A DNA stretch of 64,000 nt from RUG334 sp045599645 (GTDB taxonomy: Bacteria; Muiribacteriota; Ozemobacteria; Ozemobacterales; Ozemobacteraceae): assembly GCA_045599645.1 (NCBI GenBank), contig JAZRWI010000003.1:30221-94220 (forward strand). Direction: 5' to 3'. A program made the translations under genes and the position numbers. How positions within the stretch are numbered: the first letter of the stretch is position 1; each line of letters opens with the position of its first letter. The notes under the pieces are model-generated. The model was not told the DNA's origin, searched no databases, and was given only the letters and a program-made list of their open reading frames with translations. Shown here one piece after another: positions 45,861-55,823 of the stretch.

Positions 45861-47591
45861 ATGTCTTTTCATTCATTAATAATAAATAAAAACGGAAGTT
45901 CTCAACGCAATCTATGGATTTGCGCCATAGTTCTTGGTTTAATTTTAGCCTGCATTTCAATAGCTATAGCTTTAATTATAGTTACTATCCCACCGGCAAA
46001 AAAAGTTACATTCATTGGTTTGTCTATTGCCTTTGGTATTATAGCAGGTGCTACAATAGGTTGGTTTGGCCGAGAAATATTAAGAGGAATAGTAACTTTT
46101 GTTTCTGGTGAAATTTCAGATAAGGTAGGCTTAAAGGCAACAGCTTTTTCTTCAAGCAAAAAAGGTTTAAGCCGTGAGTTAGAACTATTTGAACAAGAAT
46201 TCAAATTAATTTTGTCTGTATTGAAGCGAGTTCTTTTAATATCGCTAAAACTTGAAGCAGCTTCAACAGATCTTGATAAAACAGCTCAAACAAGCTCTCA
46301 GGTCATAAAAGAAATAGTTGATGGGGTTGGTCTTATTAATCAGAAGGCTACAGACAATGCAAGTAACCTTCGCGAAACTATTTCATCACTTGAAAGCAGC
46401 TTCAGTCTTTCTAAAGACATTAGTTCCAAACTGATTATTGCAAAGGAAGACAGTCAGAGTGTTTCGGAAATAGCGTCAGATACCCAGACTTCAGTTAAAG
46501 AAGCCGTTCAAAAGATGTTAAAGATTAAGGAACTAACAGACGGCTCCGCTTCATTAGTAAACGCTTTGAATGATAGTTCCAAACAGATTGGTACAATTCT
46601 TACTGAAATAGCAAACATCGCAGAACAGACAAACCTGTTGGCTTTGAATGCAGCAATCGAAGCAGCACGTGCTGGTGAACTTGGTAGAGGTTTCGCAGTA
46701 GTTGCCGAAGAAGTACGTAAGCTTGCCCGTGGTTCCGCTGATTCATCAAAGAAGATTACAACACTGATTAATGATATTTTGCTTAAGACAGAAAATGCAG
46801 CAGAAATGATGCAGAACAATACTGTTCAGGTTAATCAGGGGATGCAGGTTGTAAACACCGTTGAATCAAGTCTTCTTTCTATGGTTCAGACAACCAATCA
46901 GTTGAATAGTATTATTAAAGATATCAGCGTCACAGCTGAACGCCAGAGCAATACTTCTGACATTATGTATCAGAAGGTAAATACAATTTCTAAGATAACA
47001 GATGATATTTCATCACAAATTCAGAACGTAGCAACAACAGCTCTGAGTAAGACAGTTATCGTAGACCAGACAAGCAGCTCTGCTAAGGAACTTCGCACAT
47101 TGTCTGATGTATTCCAGAATGCTCTTGTTCCATTTGACTTCCAGGTTGAAGGTGCAAATAAGCGCTCTGCAATCAGAACAGAAACCAGAATTCCTTGTAA
47201 ATTCAAAGTATTGCTTTCCGGTGAACTCGTTGACGGGTCACTTTCCAGCAATGACTTTGAAATGCGCGGTGTCATTGTCAACCTCTCTACTGGTGGTTGT
47301 GTTGTTGAAACAAGCGAAGAAGTTGAACAGGGTAAATATATTATTCTCGCATTCCAGATTGGAAGCAACTTTATACAAGGCATACAAGGCCGTCTTGTCA
47401 GACTTAAGTCTTCTTCTTCATCAATTGCTTCAGAAGATGCTTCTGGCAGCGATTTCCTTGCTACTCAGAAGTCAGTTAAGGAATGTATTATTTCCTTCAA
47501 CAATATTTCATCTGAACACGAAAAGGTTATCGTTGATTTCGTATTAAATGCTCAGAGACAGTTCGAAATCAATCTTGGTCTTACCGAATAA
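45861..47591 (+). CDS. Methyl-accepting chemotaxis protein fused to a PilZ domain
   Basis: 576 residues. Two membrane helices (about 18-41 and 47-67) with only a few residues between them, so there is no periplasmic sensor. The MCP signalling hairpin is clear: TNLLALNAAIEAARAGELGR and GFAVVAEEVRKLARGSADSS. After about residue 425 a PilZ domain follows, with RTETR (R439, R443) and NLSTGG (N474, S476, G479), the two c-di-GMP-binding motifs. The protein should link c-di-GMP level to a CheA/CheW pathway controlling pili or motility. No che genes are in the window. No ribosome site is evident. Confidence 0.93.
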   Translation: MSFHSLIINKNGSSQRNLWICAIVLGLILACISIAIALIIVTIPPAKKVTFIGLSIAFGIIAGATIGWFGREILRGIVTFVSGEISDKVGLKATAFSSSKKGLSRELELFEQEFKLILSVLKRVLLISLKLEAASTDLDKTAQTSSQVIKEIVDGVGLINQKATDNASNLRETISSLESSFSLSKDISSKLIIAKEDSQSVSEIASDTQTSVKEAVQKMLKIKELTDGSASLVNALNDSSKQIGTILTEIANIAEQTNLLALNAAIEAARAGELGRGFAVVAEEVRKLARGSADSSKKITTLINDILLKTENAAEMMQNNTVQVNQGMQVVNTVESSLLSMVQTTNQLNSIIKDISVTAERQSNTSDIMYQKVNTISKITDDISSQIQNVATTALSKTVIVDQTSSSAKELRTLSDVFQNALVPFDFQVEGANKRSAIRTETRIPCKFKVLLSGELVDGSLSSNDFEMRGVIVNLSTGGCVVETSEEVEQGKYIILAFQIGSNFIQGIQGRLVRLKSSSSSIASEDASGSDFLATQKSVKECIISFNNISSEHEKVIVDFVLNAQRQFEINLGLTE

Positions 47592-47609
47592 AAAAGAGAA
47601 TAATCAATT

Positions 47610-49376
47610 ATGGCTCGTATAGAAAAAAAGCTTTTGGGGCAAACTCTGCTAGCTGAAGGGCTAGCTACAAAAGAGCAATTACATTTAGCCCTTCAGGAAC
47701 AAAAGAAAACCAGCAATACTCTGGGTTACACCCTTATCCAGCAGAAGATTTTAGACGAACAGAAGCTGTTGGATTTTTTAGTAAACAAATGCGGTTTTAG
47801 CTATGCAAACCTCAGAAACTACGTTATTGACCCGGCAATAGTAAGATTAATCCCTGAAGATATTGCTAGAAAATATCAATGTATTGCTATTCTAAGGGTA
47901 AAAGGCGCAATAACAGTTGCCATGGTAGACCCACTGGACAGCTTTGTAATTGAAAATCTAGAATATCAGACAAATTGCAAGGTAAAACCCCTGGTATCAT
48001 CTTACACAGAAATTACAAACGCAATAGATGATTTCTATTCAGGCAAAACTAAAACAACCACAATGGCAGCTCATTTAAAGGGCCCGGATCCAATTACTGG
48101 CAAAACTGAAATCACCAGTATTGCAGATTTTGCAAAAACAATACAGGGTGCAGGTGAAAAAAAGCTTGGCGATTCTGTTGTAAACCTTGATGCATTTAAC
48201 GCAGGCGACAAACAGAGTATTATCCAGCTTGTTAATCTGATCATAGCCAGAGCCATCAAAGATAAAGCTTCTGATATCCATATTGAACCAGATGAAGGTT
48301 GTTTAAGAACACGTTTCAGAATAGACGGCATGCTTCAGGAAGTTATGAACCTTCCGCAAAATCTCGAAGCAGCCACTATTTCCCGTTGCAAGGTAATGGC
48401 AGAACTGGATATTGCAGAAAAGCGCATTCCTCAAGACGGACGTATAAAATTAACGCTTGGTAACAAGGAAATAGACCTTCGTGTTTCAACCTACCCCACC
48501 CTTCGCGGTGAAAAGGTAGTAATGAGAATTCTTGATAAAAGCAGCGTAGTTTATGGTCTGGAAGACTTAGGCTTCGCTGATGATACTCTTCAAGGCTTTT
48601 CCAAGCTTATACGCAAACCAAATGGAATCATACTCGTTACCGGCCCGACAGGAAGTGGTAAAACATCTACTCTATATGCGGCTTTACAGTGTATAAAAGA
48701 ACCCACAGTAAATATAGTTACTATTGAAGACCCGGTTGAATATCAATTAGCTGGAATCAATCAAGGACAAATCAATCCAAAGGCTGGTTTTACATTTGCT
48801 GGTGGTTTGCGAAGTATTTTGAGACAAGACCCTGACATTATAATGGTCGGGGAAGTCCGAGACTATGACACAGCAGAAATTGCTATCAGAGCAGCTTTAA
48901 CAGGTCATCTTGTATTTTCAACCTTGCACACCAATGACTCAGCAGGTGCAATGACAAGACTTGTTGATATGGGTGTAGAACCTTTCTTAGTTGCCAGTTC
49001 ATTAATCGGTGTTATGGCTCAGCGCCTTGTTAGAACAATTTGTAATAACTGTAAGGAAGAATACACACCTTCACCAGCGCTTATAAAACGTTCTAAGCTG
49101 CTTTATCAGGCTGGACGCACAAAAGTCTATCAGGGCACAGGTTGTGATCTTTGTAATCATACCGGCTATAAAGGAAGAACGACTATTACAGAATTGCTGG
49201 TTCCAAATGAAAGAATCAAGGAACTAATAATTGAAAAAGCAGCGACAAGCGTTATAAAGAACGAAGCCATGAAGCAAGGTATGAGAACTTTAAGACAGGA
49301 TGGTCTTGGTAAGGTTCTTCAAGGTCACACCACATTGGCAGAAGTCATAAGAGTTTCTGCTGACGACGAAATTTAA
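47610..49376 (+). CDS. PilB/GspE-family assembly ATPase, second copy
   Basis: 588 residues. An MshEN-type N-domain (about 1-150), then the ATPase core with Walker A GPTGSGKTS at 345-353, DPDIIMVGEVRD, LTGHLVFSTLHTNDS and a zinc tetracysteine (C478, C481, C512, C515). The tetracysteine marks an assembly/secretion ATPase and not PilT. It follows the MCP-PilZ gene by 18 nt, so motor and c-di-GMP receptor are probably co-expressed. The N-domain type binds c-di-GMP in some homologues. It may pair with the PilC copy at 35461. Confidence 0.95.
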   Translation: MARIEKKLLGQTLLAEGLATKEQLHLALQEQKKTSNTLGYTLIQQKILDEQKLLDFLVNKCGFSYANLRNYVIDPAIVRLIPEDIARKYQCIAILRVKGAITVAMVDPLDSFVIENLEYQTNCKVKPLVSSYTEITNAIDDFYSGKTKTTTMAAHLKGPDPITGKTEITSIADFAKTIQGAGEKKLGDSVVNLDAFNAGDKQSIIQLVNLIIARAIKDKASDIHIEPDEGCLRTRFRIDGMLQEVMNLPQNLEAATISRCKVMAELDIAEKRIPQDGRIKLTLGNKEIDLRVSTYPTLRGEKVVMRILDKSSVVYGLEDLGFADDTLQGFSKLIRKPNGIILVTGPTGSGKTSTLYAALQCIKEPTVNIVTIEDPVEYQLAGINQGQINPKAGFTFAGGLRSILRQDPDIIMVGEVRDYDTAEIAIRAALTGHLVFSTLHTNDSAGAMTRLVDMGVEPFLVASSLIGVMAQRLVRTICNNCKEEYTPSPALIKRSKLLYQAGRTKVYQGTGCDLCNHTGYKGRTTITELLVPNERIKELIIEKAATSVIKNEAMKQGMRTLRQDGLGKVLQGHTTLAEVIRVSADDEI

Positions 49377-49380
49377 GTCA

Positions 49381-50043
49381 ATGAATAAAAGAAAGTTCTA
49401 TGACGACCTTGTAAGTCAGCTATCGCCACACAATAGAGGCTACGCACCTGATTATGAAAGATTTTCCAATCAAAGTATGGTTACCAATAAGGTGTCGTCT
49501 AGCCATATAATAAATGTAAGTGCTTCACCAGCCAATTCTAAAATATTAAATGCCTGTGATTCAATACTCTCTTTGGAAGAAGCCACCCAAAAAGTTGGAG
49601 AACTTAACGGTAATCAGGAAGAAATACTAAGCTTTGAGTTGCCTACCTCAGATGCAGTGGTAATGGATATATATAAGCAATTCACATGCAAGGATGAGTA
49701 TAGAAGCCTGTTTTTAAAGCTTTCAAAAAGCCTTGGAGTATTTGCCCATATAACCCTTGGAATAATAGAAGATGCAATGGTCGATGAAATGGAAACCATC
49801 GACTTTCTGGCTGCTAATCCACCTAAGGGTATTATTTTTTCAGTTTTTACACCCAAAACAGATTATAGTTCTAATTTGCTCAGTCTAATGCCTATAGAAC
49901 GTGCTGCAGCTGTTTTTATGTATGCACACAAAAAGCTTCCGGACTGTCCAATGACATTAAGCAAAATGCATCCCGAGGGTAAATATGGCGAAGAACTTGA
50001 AATTCTTGCCTTTATGCACGGTGTAAAGAATAAAGAAATTTAA
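49381..50043 (+). CDS. Hypothetical protein, 220 aa
   Basis: Starts 4 nt after the ATPase stop, so it belongs to the same operon. The protein is soluble, with no signal peptide. The C-terminal third (PIERAAAVFMYAHKKLPDCP ... ILAFMHGVKN) has a faint look of the end of radical-SAM barrels, but no CxxxCxxC cluster is present, so such an activity is not supported. A second-messenger or motor-associated role is a guess from position. Confidence 0.65.
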   Translation: MNKRKFYDDLVSQLSPHNRGYAPDYERFSNQSMVTNKVSSSHIINVSASPANSKILNACDSILSLEEATQKVGELNGNQEEILSFELPTSDAVVMDIYKQFTCKDEYRSLFLKLSKSLGVFAHITLGIIEDAMVDEMETIDFLAANPPKGIIFSVFTPKTDYSSNLLSLMPIERAAAVFMYAHKKLPDCPMTLSKMHPEGKYGEELEILAFMHGVKNKEI

Positions 50044-50070
50044 CAAAAAAGCAGTGCATAAAATTGCCTA

Positions 50071-50099
50071 TTGAGAATAGGCTATTAAAGTGATAGTAT
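50071..50099 (+). promoter_or_regulatory. Promoter of tldDE
   Basis: TTGAGA at 50071-50076, 17-bp spacer, TAGTAT at 50094-50099. The -35 overlaps a small hairpin (50066-50082, 7-bp stem) that may end the upstream transcript. GGAG at 50173-50176 is 7 nt before the ATG. Confidence 0.5.
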
Positions 50100-50116
50100 T
50101 ATTTTAGACATATAGG

Positions 50117-50161
50117 GTACACTTGCTTTAAGTATAGATAAAAACAAGACACTAAGTGTAC
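50117..50161 (+). promoter_or_regulatory. Inverted repeat GTACACTT/AAGTGTAC in the tldD leader
   Basis: Perfect 8-bp arms at 50117-50124 and 50154-50161, 29 nt apart, downstream of the predicted start site and just before the ribosome site. It could be an operator pair or the base of an RNA stem. Confidence 0.4.
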
Positions 50162-50183
50162 ACACAAGGAATGGAGTGAATTA

Positions 50184-51524
50184 ATGTATAAATTTCCAAA
50201 GAATTTTTATTCAGACGTTCGCATTGAGCATATTTACCGCTCTCACATCAGAATAGAAATGGGCCGTTTGGAAGAAATCAAAGAAGCAAATGATTCCGGA
50301 GCCTTTATAAGGCTTTTTGACGGCAAAAAATGGTATTATTCTTCAACAACAGATTTATCTTCAATAGATAAAGAGTTGGAAAGTTTGGCTGCCTTGGCAA
50401 CCCCAAATCCTGATGTGAATAACCATCCATTGGTTATAAGACTACAGAAGAATTCTGGTAACTGTTGCAAATACAACAAAAATAGTGTAAAAGACATTCC
50501 GCTATCAGAAAAGCTAGCATTAACCAAAGGATATGCACATGTAATAGAATCTGATAAGGAAATCAATTATTGGTCTGCTAATTATTCAGACAGCAATATC
50601 ACCAAAGAGTTCTCATCAAGCATAGGTTGCAACGTAAAATTCGACACACAAATTTCAGGAATGCGCATTGGCTTCAGATTTGGTAGCGGTGCTAACGGTT
50701 TTAGCGAAATGTGGTGCAAGGCTGTAACAACCTATGACGAACTCAAAGGCTTACATGATTTAACTAAAGCACACCTTGAAAAAGCACGTAATTTCTATAA
50801 AAATGCCCAGACAATACCAGGCGGTAACTACACAGTAGTTCTTTCCCCAATGGCTGCAGGCGTTTTCGCTCATGAAAGCTTTGGTCACAAGAGTGAAGCA
50901 GATTTCATGGTCGGCGACGAAGAAATGATAAAAGATTGGCAGCTTGGTAAGCGCGTTGGCTCAGAAAACCTAAGCATATTAGACGATGGTAATGTTATTG
51001 GCAGTGGCTACACACCGTTTGACGATGAAGGTAACAAAGCCTGTAAAACTACTCTGATTGAAAAAGGCATACTGCGTGGTCGTTTGCACAGTGCAGAAAC
51101 AGCTGCTGCACTGAGAGAAGACGCTACAGGTAATGCAAGAGCCATGAATTTTGAATTTGAACCAATAGTTCGCATGACCTGCACATATATTGATTCAGAT
51201 AATAAAATGACTAAGGAACAGCTCATAAATGGTGTTAAGTATGGCATTCTTATTGACACAATCAAGCACGGTTCAGGAATGTCTACCTTTACAATAGCCC
51301 CATCAATGGCCTTCTTAATTGAAGACGGCAAAATAACCAAACCAGTTAAATTCTCTGTTATTTCCGGTAACGTAATGAAAACCCTAGACCAGATTGACGC
51401 TGTTTCCGATAAGTTGGAATTACTGAGCTTTGTTGGTGGCGGTTGCGGAAAGATGGAACAATTCCCGCTTCCAGTTGGTTTCGGTGGCCCATATGTAAGA
51501 GTCAAAGAAATTAACGTACAGTAA
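50184..51524 (+). CDS. tldD: Metalloprotease TldD
   Basis: 446 residues. The zinc motif HESFGH (H230, E231, H234) followed by KSEADF is the TldD form of HExxxH, and GHGSGM-like and GGGCGKMEQFPLPVGFGGP stretches close the protein. TldD and TldE form a heterodimer that degrades unfolded peptides and matures small peptides such as microcin B17 or modified leader peptides. tldE follows 14 nt downstream. No peptide precursor gene is obvious next to it. Confidence 0.95.
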   Translation: MYKFPKNFYSDVRIEHIYRSHIRIEMGRLEEIKEANDSGAFIRLFDGKKWYYSSTTDLSSIDKELESLAALATPNPDVNNHPLVIRLQKNSGNCCKYNKNSVKDIPLSEKLALTKGYAHVIESDKEINYWSANYSDSNITKEFSSSIGCNVKFDTQISGMRIGFRFGSGANGFSEMWCKAVTTYDELKGLHDLTKAHLEKARNFYKNAQTIPGGNYTVVLSPMAAGVFAHESFGHKSEADFMVGDEEMIKDWQLGKRVGSENLSILDDGNVIGSGYTPFDDEGNKACKTTLIEKGILRGRLHSAETAAALREDATGNARAMNFEFEPIVRMTCTYIDSDNKMTKEQLINGVKYGILIDTIKHGSGMSTFTIAPSMAFLIEDGKITKPVKFSVISGNVMKTLDQIDAVSDKLELLSFVGGGCGKMEQFPLPVGFGGPYVRVKEINVQ

Positions 51525-51538
51525 ATGGAGGCAAGAAA

Positions 51539-52759
51539 ATGAAAGAAAAAGTCACACAATACCTTCAACAAACATCTTTAACAATTACCTTAAGCGAAAT
51601 ACAGGCAATAAGACGCAAGAACATTACTAAGACAGCTTGCCGTGTATATAAAGACGGGAAAATAGGAATTGCCGGTTGTATTGGCGAAGCAGATACTAAC
51701 GAGCTTTACAAACAAGCTGAAAGCCATTTGGAATATGCAATAGATTATCCTATAGAACCCACTAAAAATTCTAATTCACACACTGTTATAGATGAATGCA
51801 AAATATCTGATACAGAGCTGTGCATAGAAGTAGAAAAGATTTTAAAGGAAATAACCAGATTACATCCTGACTTTACAGTAAGCCATAAAGTAAACATTAA
51901 CAAATTTGGCATAGCCTTAGAAAATGAATTAGGCACAGATTTAAGTTTCACAGATAGAAATATCAATGTTGCTTTGTTGTTAAGACGAAAAGGCTCTTCT
52001 GATATTATGAACACCGCTTTTGGGGTTACAGTTAGAAGCCTTGATACAGAAAAAATCATAAAAGCCTGTTCTGATCATATTCAAGCATACAGCAATATGC
52101 TCCCGTTCCCAAAAGAACCATTGCCTTTGATTCTACCAGCTGACGTAGTAACTCCTATATTCCAGAGAGATTTAAGCGCAAAGCTTTTTGGCTCCAATTC
52201 ATCCCTGTTCCAGAAGCAAATGGGACAGCAGGTTTTCAACAAAGACTTCAGTCTCAGAATTGAAAATGACCCAATGGAAAACTTTTGCGCAAATTTCGAT
52301 ATGGAAGGAACTATAATAACAGATAACATTTCCGAACTAATAAAGAATGGCGTAATAATAAGACCATATGCAGATAAGAGAACATCTATGATGTATGGTT
52401 ATGAAAATACTGGCTGTGGGAATGGGGTTTATGACTCTGTTCCATCACTTAGCGCTCCTGACGTAAGAGTTGTTGCCGGGAATAAAACTATTAAGCAGCT
52501 CTTGAACGGACAAATGGGGTTATTGGTAATATTAGCCGGTGGTGGAGATGTTACTCCAGACGGTAAATATGCATCACCTGTTCAGTTGGCATATCTCACC
52601 GACGGTGAAAAGCTGTTAGGCAGAGTTCCTGAATTCACAATAAAAGCTTCCATTTATGATATTTTTGGGAAGGATTTTATTGGTATGAGCAGTGATAAGC
52701 TTTTCGAACATAACAATGAAAGAATGCTTGTTACAAGAATGAATATAGAACAGCTTTAA
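51539..52759 (+). CDS. tldE: TldE/PmbA-like partner of TldD
   Basis: 406 residues. Same fold as TldD but without the HExxxH motif, as in the non-catalytic subunit TldE/PmbA. Typical late pattern LLNGQMGLLVILAGGGDVTPDGKYASPVQLAYL is split here only for description: GGGDVTPDG and PVQLAYLTDGEKL. A GGAGG ribosome site precedes the ATG. The pair ends at a strong terminator, so tldDE is a closed two-gene operon. Confidence 0.9.
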   Translation: MKEKVTQYLQQTSLTITLSEIQAIRRKNITKTACRVYKDGKIGIAGCIGEADTNELYKQAESHLEYAIDYPIEPTKNSNSHTVIDECKISDTELCIEVEKILKEITRLHPDFTVSHKVNINKFGIALENELGTDLSFTDRNINVALLLRRKGSSDIMNTAFGVTVRSLDTEKIIKACSDHIQAYSNMLPFPKEPLPLILPADVVTPIFQRDLSAKLFGSNSSLFQKQMGQQVFNKDFSLRIENDPMENFCANFDMEGTIITDNISELIKNGVIIRPYADKRTSMMYGYENTGCGNGVYDSVPSLSAPDVRVVAGNKTIKQLLNGQMGLLVILAGGGDVTPDGKYASPVQLAYLTDGEKLLGRVPEFTIKASIYDIFGKDFIGMSSDKLFEHNNERMLVTRMNIEQL

Positions 52760-52782
52760 AATATACAGTTATATAAAATAAT

Positions 52783-52818
52783 AAAACCCCGATTAAATAC
52801 TTTTAATCGGGGTTTTAT
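52783..52818 (+). terminator. Intrinsic terminator of tldDE
   Basis: 15-bp perfect stem (52783-52797 with 52802-52816), 4-nt loop, A-run before and T-run after. Confidence 0.92.
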
Positions 52819-52880
52819 TATAGTAGAAGATTTGCTGTAGTCGTGTTAAATTTAGAAGAGTTTAAGAATAAGGTAATTTA

Positions 52881-55823
52881 ATGTTTAAGAATAATACAAA
52901 ACTTACTATAGCTATAGTCGGAATCATTGTTTTTATTATTCCGATAATTTTCTTAAATTATACCTTAGAAAGCTTATATCAATTTTCACTTACAAGTGTC
53001 AGGGAAAGCATGCAGGAAACTCTCCTAGAGCTAGCCCATAAAACCCAGAAGAATCTTGAACCTGTAAATTATTTACAAAATGAATTTCAAGAATTTCATA
53101 AGAATTTATTTCCAAAATTACCAAATGAAATTCTGAATGTAAAATTAGACAGTGATTATGCTAATTCCCTATATAATCAGGAATTATTCAATAAAATAGC
53201 ATCTCTAACAGTAGATAAATATTCTCCAATAGCAATATCAGTTGTTAATCCTGATTTAGATCTGCATTATGAATACATTTCCCCTTCCCTTGAAAAACAA
53301 ATCAAACATTTTGGTATTGATATTAGCACATATATAAAAGCCCAAAATTTACTTGAAACTCATTTTATAACAAAAATAATAAGACGCCTGATTTCAAATT
53401 CTGATCAGAACAAAGGTTGGAATGTTTTTGCCAAGTATGATCCCACACCCGACCAGTATGAAAAAGCAAAAGCGCTAAGTTACCAATTCTTATCAAGATA
53501 CAGCTACTATTTAGTTAGAATAAATAAATCCCTATATACTGATTATTTTGAAAAGCAGCTATTATTTCCAATATTAAAATATACAGCATCTTCTCAAGGA
53601 ATTCATGGTCATTACTCTGTTATTATTCCTCAAAGCAGCATAGATCCGGAAGAAATAATACAAAGTGTCCTGACATCCGATTCATCAAAAATAAAAATAG
53701 AATTAATTGAAAAAACCAATAATTCAAATCTTAGTGGTATAAATGAAAATGCTAGTGGTTTTCAATATTCACTTGATTTTCCAACAAATGTGAAAAATCA
53801 AATCAAAGTCTATAAAGATCTAAGAAAAATAGATAAAACAGAATTATTAAATAAGCAATTGAAGCTTAGCATCAGTTATCCAGATGATCTATTAAAACAA
53901 AAAAGTATGAACGAACTTGTAAAAATAATATCTGCAATATTGTTTTTACTTTACGTAATATTTTCTTATCGGTTTGTAAAAGCTTCACACGGCTTAAAGC
54001 TTGCTTTGACCAATAAATTAGTCCTGGTATTATCCGTAATAATTGTTATTCCTTTATTAGGCACACTCGTTTTAAGTCTTATTCCCTCTCAAAATATAAG
54101 TGAAGTAATAAATAATCATGTATCAAAAGAAATACACAATAAAATAAGTAATCTCAATTTGTTGAATGAAGAAAATAATTATAGAGAAATATCTTATATT
54201 TATGAATTAAAGCAAAGAATCTTAAAAAAGTCAGATATTTCTTTTGATATTGGTAAAAAATGGCCAATTATAGACATAGAAAAAGACAAATGGTTCTCTT
54301 TAACCACAGAAATATGGTATGCATCACCAGAAGGTGTCCTTTATCGCATAAAAGATGACGGAATAATCGACCAGAATGATAAAGAAGCAGCAACCATACA
54401 CTTAAAATATGCAAATAATCTTGGATTAATAAAAGAGACCGGGAAAAAAGACAATGGTTCAACACTTGCTCTAGCTTTTCTAGAGAAATACATTACTCCA
54501 GAAAAAGAAGAAATTGCAGCGGGACAGGAATCTATCACAACTCCGAATATAGTATCATTTATTTCATTAAATAAAAGTGCTTATTTATACAGTAAAGATA
54601 GTAAAGGAATGCCATACTATTTTTATTACAAAAGATCTGATCTAAATCAACAACCGTTTCGTTATATAAACGCATACATTGCTCATAACCCACTTTGGGC
54701 TACAATAAAAACAAGATTTGCAAGTATTGAATTAGGAATAACATTACAGAATCGTGACAGCGATGTCTTAGTTCAGTGGCCATTGGCAAAAGACGCTTCC
54801 ACTCAAATCAATGATTTATTATATAAAACAGTTGTTTCCCTAAAAGACAGCGGAAATACCATAATAAAATCAATGGATAGCAGTGACCAGATAAGCGAAT
54901 GGCATTATAAACCTGATGATGCTTTTGTAATAGTAGGTGGAGCAGAAGTGCCCCACAACACAATTTATTCCTTTTACATTTTTCTAATAATTCCAATTTT
55001 AATCATTTATACAATATTGCTTTTATTAGTTGTCACAGGTTTTATTTCAGTATTTATTAAAGAACCAATGAGCATATATAAAGAAGCTATTACCAATCTT
55101 GAAAAAAATGAATATGGAACAACAATTAAATCATTTTCTTCAGATGAATTTAACAATATTACAATAGCTTTTAATGAAATGTCTGAGGCTTTAAGGCAAA
55201 AGGAACAAATCAAAAGATATGTTTCTGACAAGCTGGTAAAATCAGTTGAAAATAATAATCTAGAACAAGCAGGAACTGGCAAAATAGAAAAAGTTACTAT
55301 TTTGTCTTCTGACATACGTAATTTTACTGGGATAAGCGAAGCCCATACTCCAGCAGAAATAGTTGAAATGCTTAATTCTTATTTTACCCAAATGCAACTG
55401 GCAATTTCAGAACAAGGTGGAATAATAGATAAATACATAGGCGATGCTATTCAAGCTGTATTTTATGAAGAACAGGGAAAAGAATCCCAAGTATTAAGAG
55501 CCTGCAAAGCAGCTTTAAATATGCGTAAATCACTTTCTAAGCTGAATCTTGAAAGAACAGCCTCTGGGCTATTTACAATAGAAAATGGTATCGGAATAGA
55601 CACAGATCTTGCCATAACGGGAAGCATTGGCACCAATCAGGGTCGTAAGGATTTTTCTGTTAACGGAAAGGTTGTAGAAAGAGCTGCTACCATCGAAGCA
55701 AAGACCAAAGCTACAGTCAGCAAAATACTCATTAGTAAATATTCTGAAAAAGAAATATCTGATTTATTGATTACTAAATTATTTGACGAAGATACATTGG
55801 AGCTTTTAGATGTCAAATATTGA
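52881..55823 (+). CDS. Membrane class III nucleotide cyclase, C1-like subunit (metal site kept, Asn/Arg lost)
   Basis: 980 residues. Four membrane helices (about 8-30, 346-368, 378-400, 695-725) bound two large probable periplasmic regions; a HAMP-like linker (725-785) and a class III cyclase domain (from about 800) follow. The metal aspartates are present: SSDIRNFT (D811) and KYIGDA (D855). Purine-selecting K851 and D924 are also there. But the transition-state Asn and Arg of the usual VNLAARLE are replaced in VERAATIE by E933 and T937. A homodimer should therefore be inactive. The next gene overlaps by 14 bp and supplies what is missing. An AAGG ribosome site precedes the ATG. Confidence 0.92.
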   Translation: MFKNNTKLTIAIVGIIVFIIPIIFLNYTLESLYQFSLTSVRESMQETLLELAHKTQKNLEPVNYLQNEFQEFHKNLFPKLPNEILNVKLDSDYANSLYNQELFNKIASLTVDKYSPIAISVVNPDLDLHYEYISPSLEKQIKHFGIDISTYIKAQNLLETHFITKIIRRLISNSDQNKGWNVFAKYDPTPDQYEKAKALSYQFLSRYSYYLVRINKSLYTDYFEKQLLFPILKYTASSQGIHGHYSVIIPQSSIDPEEIIQSVLTSDSSKIKIELIEKTNNSNLSGINENASGFQYSLDFPTNVKNQIKVYKDLRKIDKTELLNKQLKLSISYPDDLLKQKSMNELVKIISAILFLLYVIFSYRFVKASHGLKLALTNKLVLVLSVIIVIPLLGTLVLSLIPSQNISEVINNHVSKEIHNKISNLNLLNEENNYREISYIYELKQRILKKSDISFDIGKKWPIIDIEKDKWFSLTTEIWYASPEGVLYRIKDDGIIDQNDKEAATIHLKYANNLGLIKETGKKDNGSTLALAFLEKYITPEKEEIAAGQESITTPNIVSFISLNKSAYLYSKDSKGMPYYFYYKRSDLNQQPFRYINAYIAHNPLWATIKTRFASIELGITLQNRDSDVLVQWPLAKDASTQINDLLYKTVVSLKDSGNTIIKSMDSSDQISEWHYKPDDAFVIVGGAEVPHNTIYSFYIFLIIPILIIYTILLLLVVTGFISVFIKEPMSIYKEAITNLEKNEYGTTIKSFSSDEFNNITIAFNEMSEALRQKEQIKRYVSDKLVKSVENNNLEQAGTGKIEKVTILSSDIRNFTGISEAHTPAEIVEMLNSYFTQMQLAISEQGGIIDKYIGDAIQAVFYEEQGKESQVLRACKAALNMRKSLSKLNLERTASGLFTIENGIGIDTDLAITGSIGTNQGRKDFSVNGKVVERAATIEAKTKATVSKILISKYSEKEISDLLITKLFDEDTLELLDVKY

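Noticed and set aside
49861..50043. Radical-SAM tail in the 220-aa protein
   Set aside because: No CxxxCxxC motif is present, so only a faint C-terminal likeness remains.
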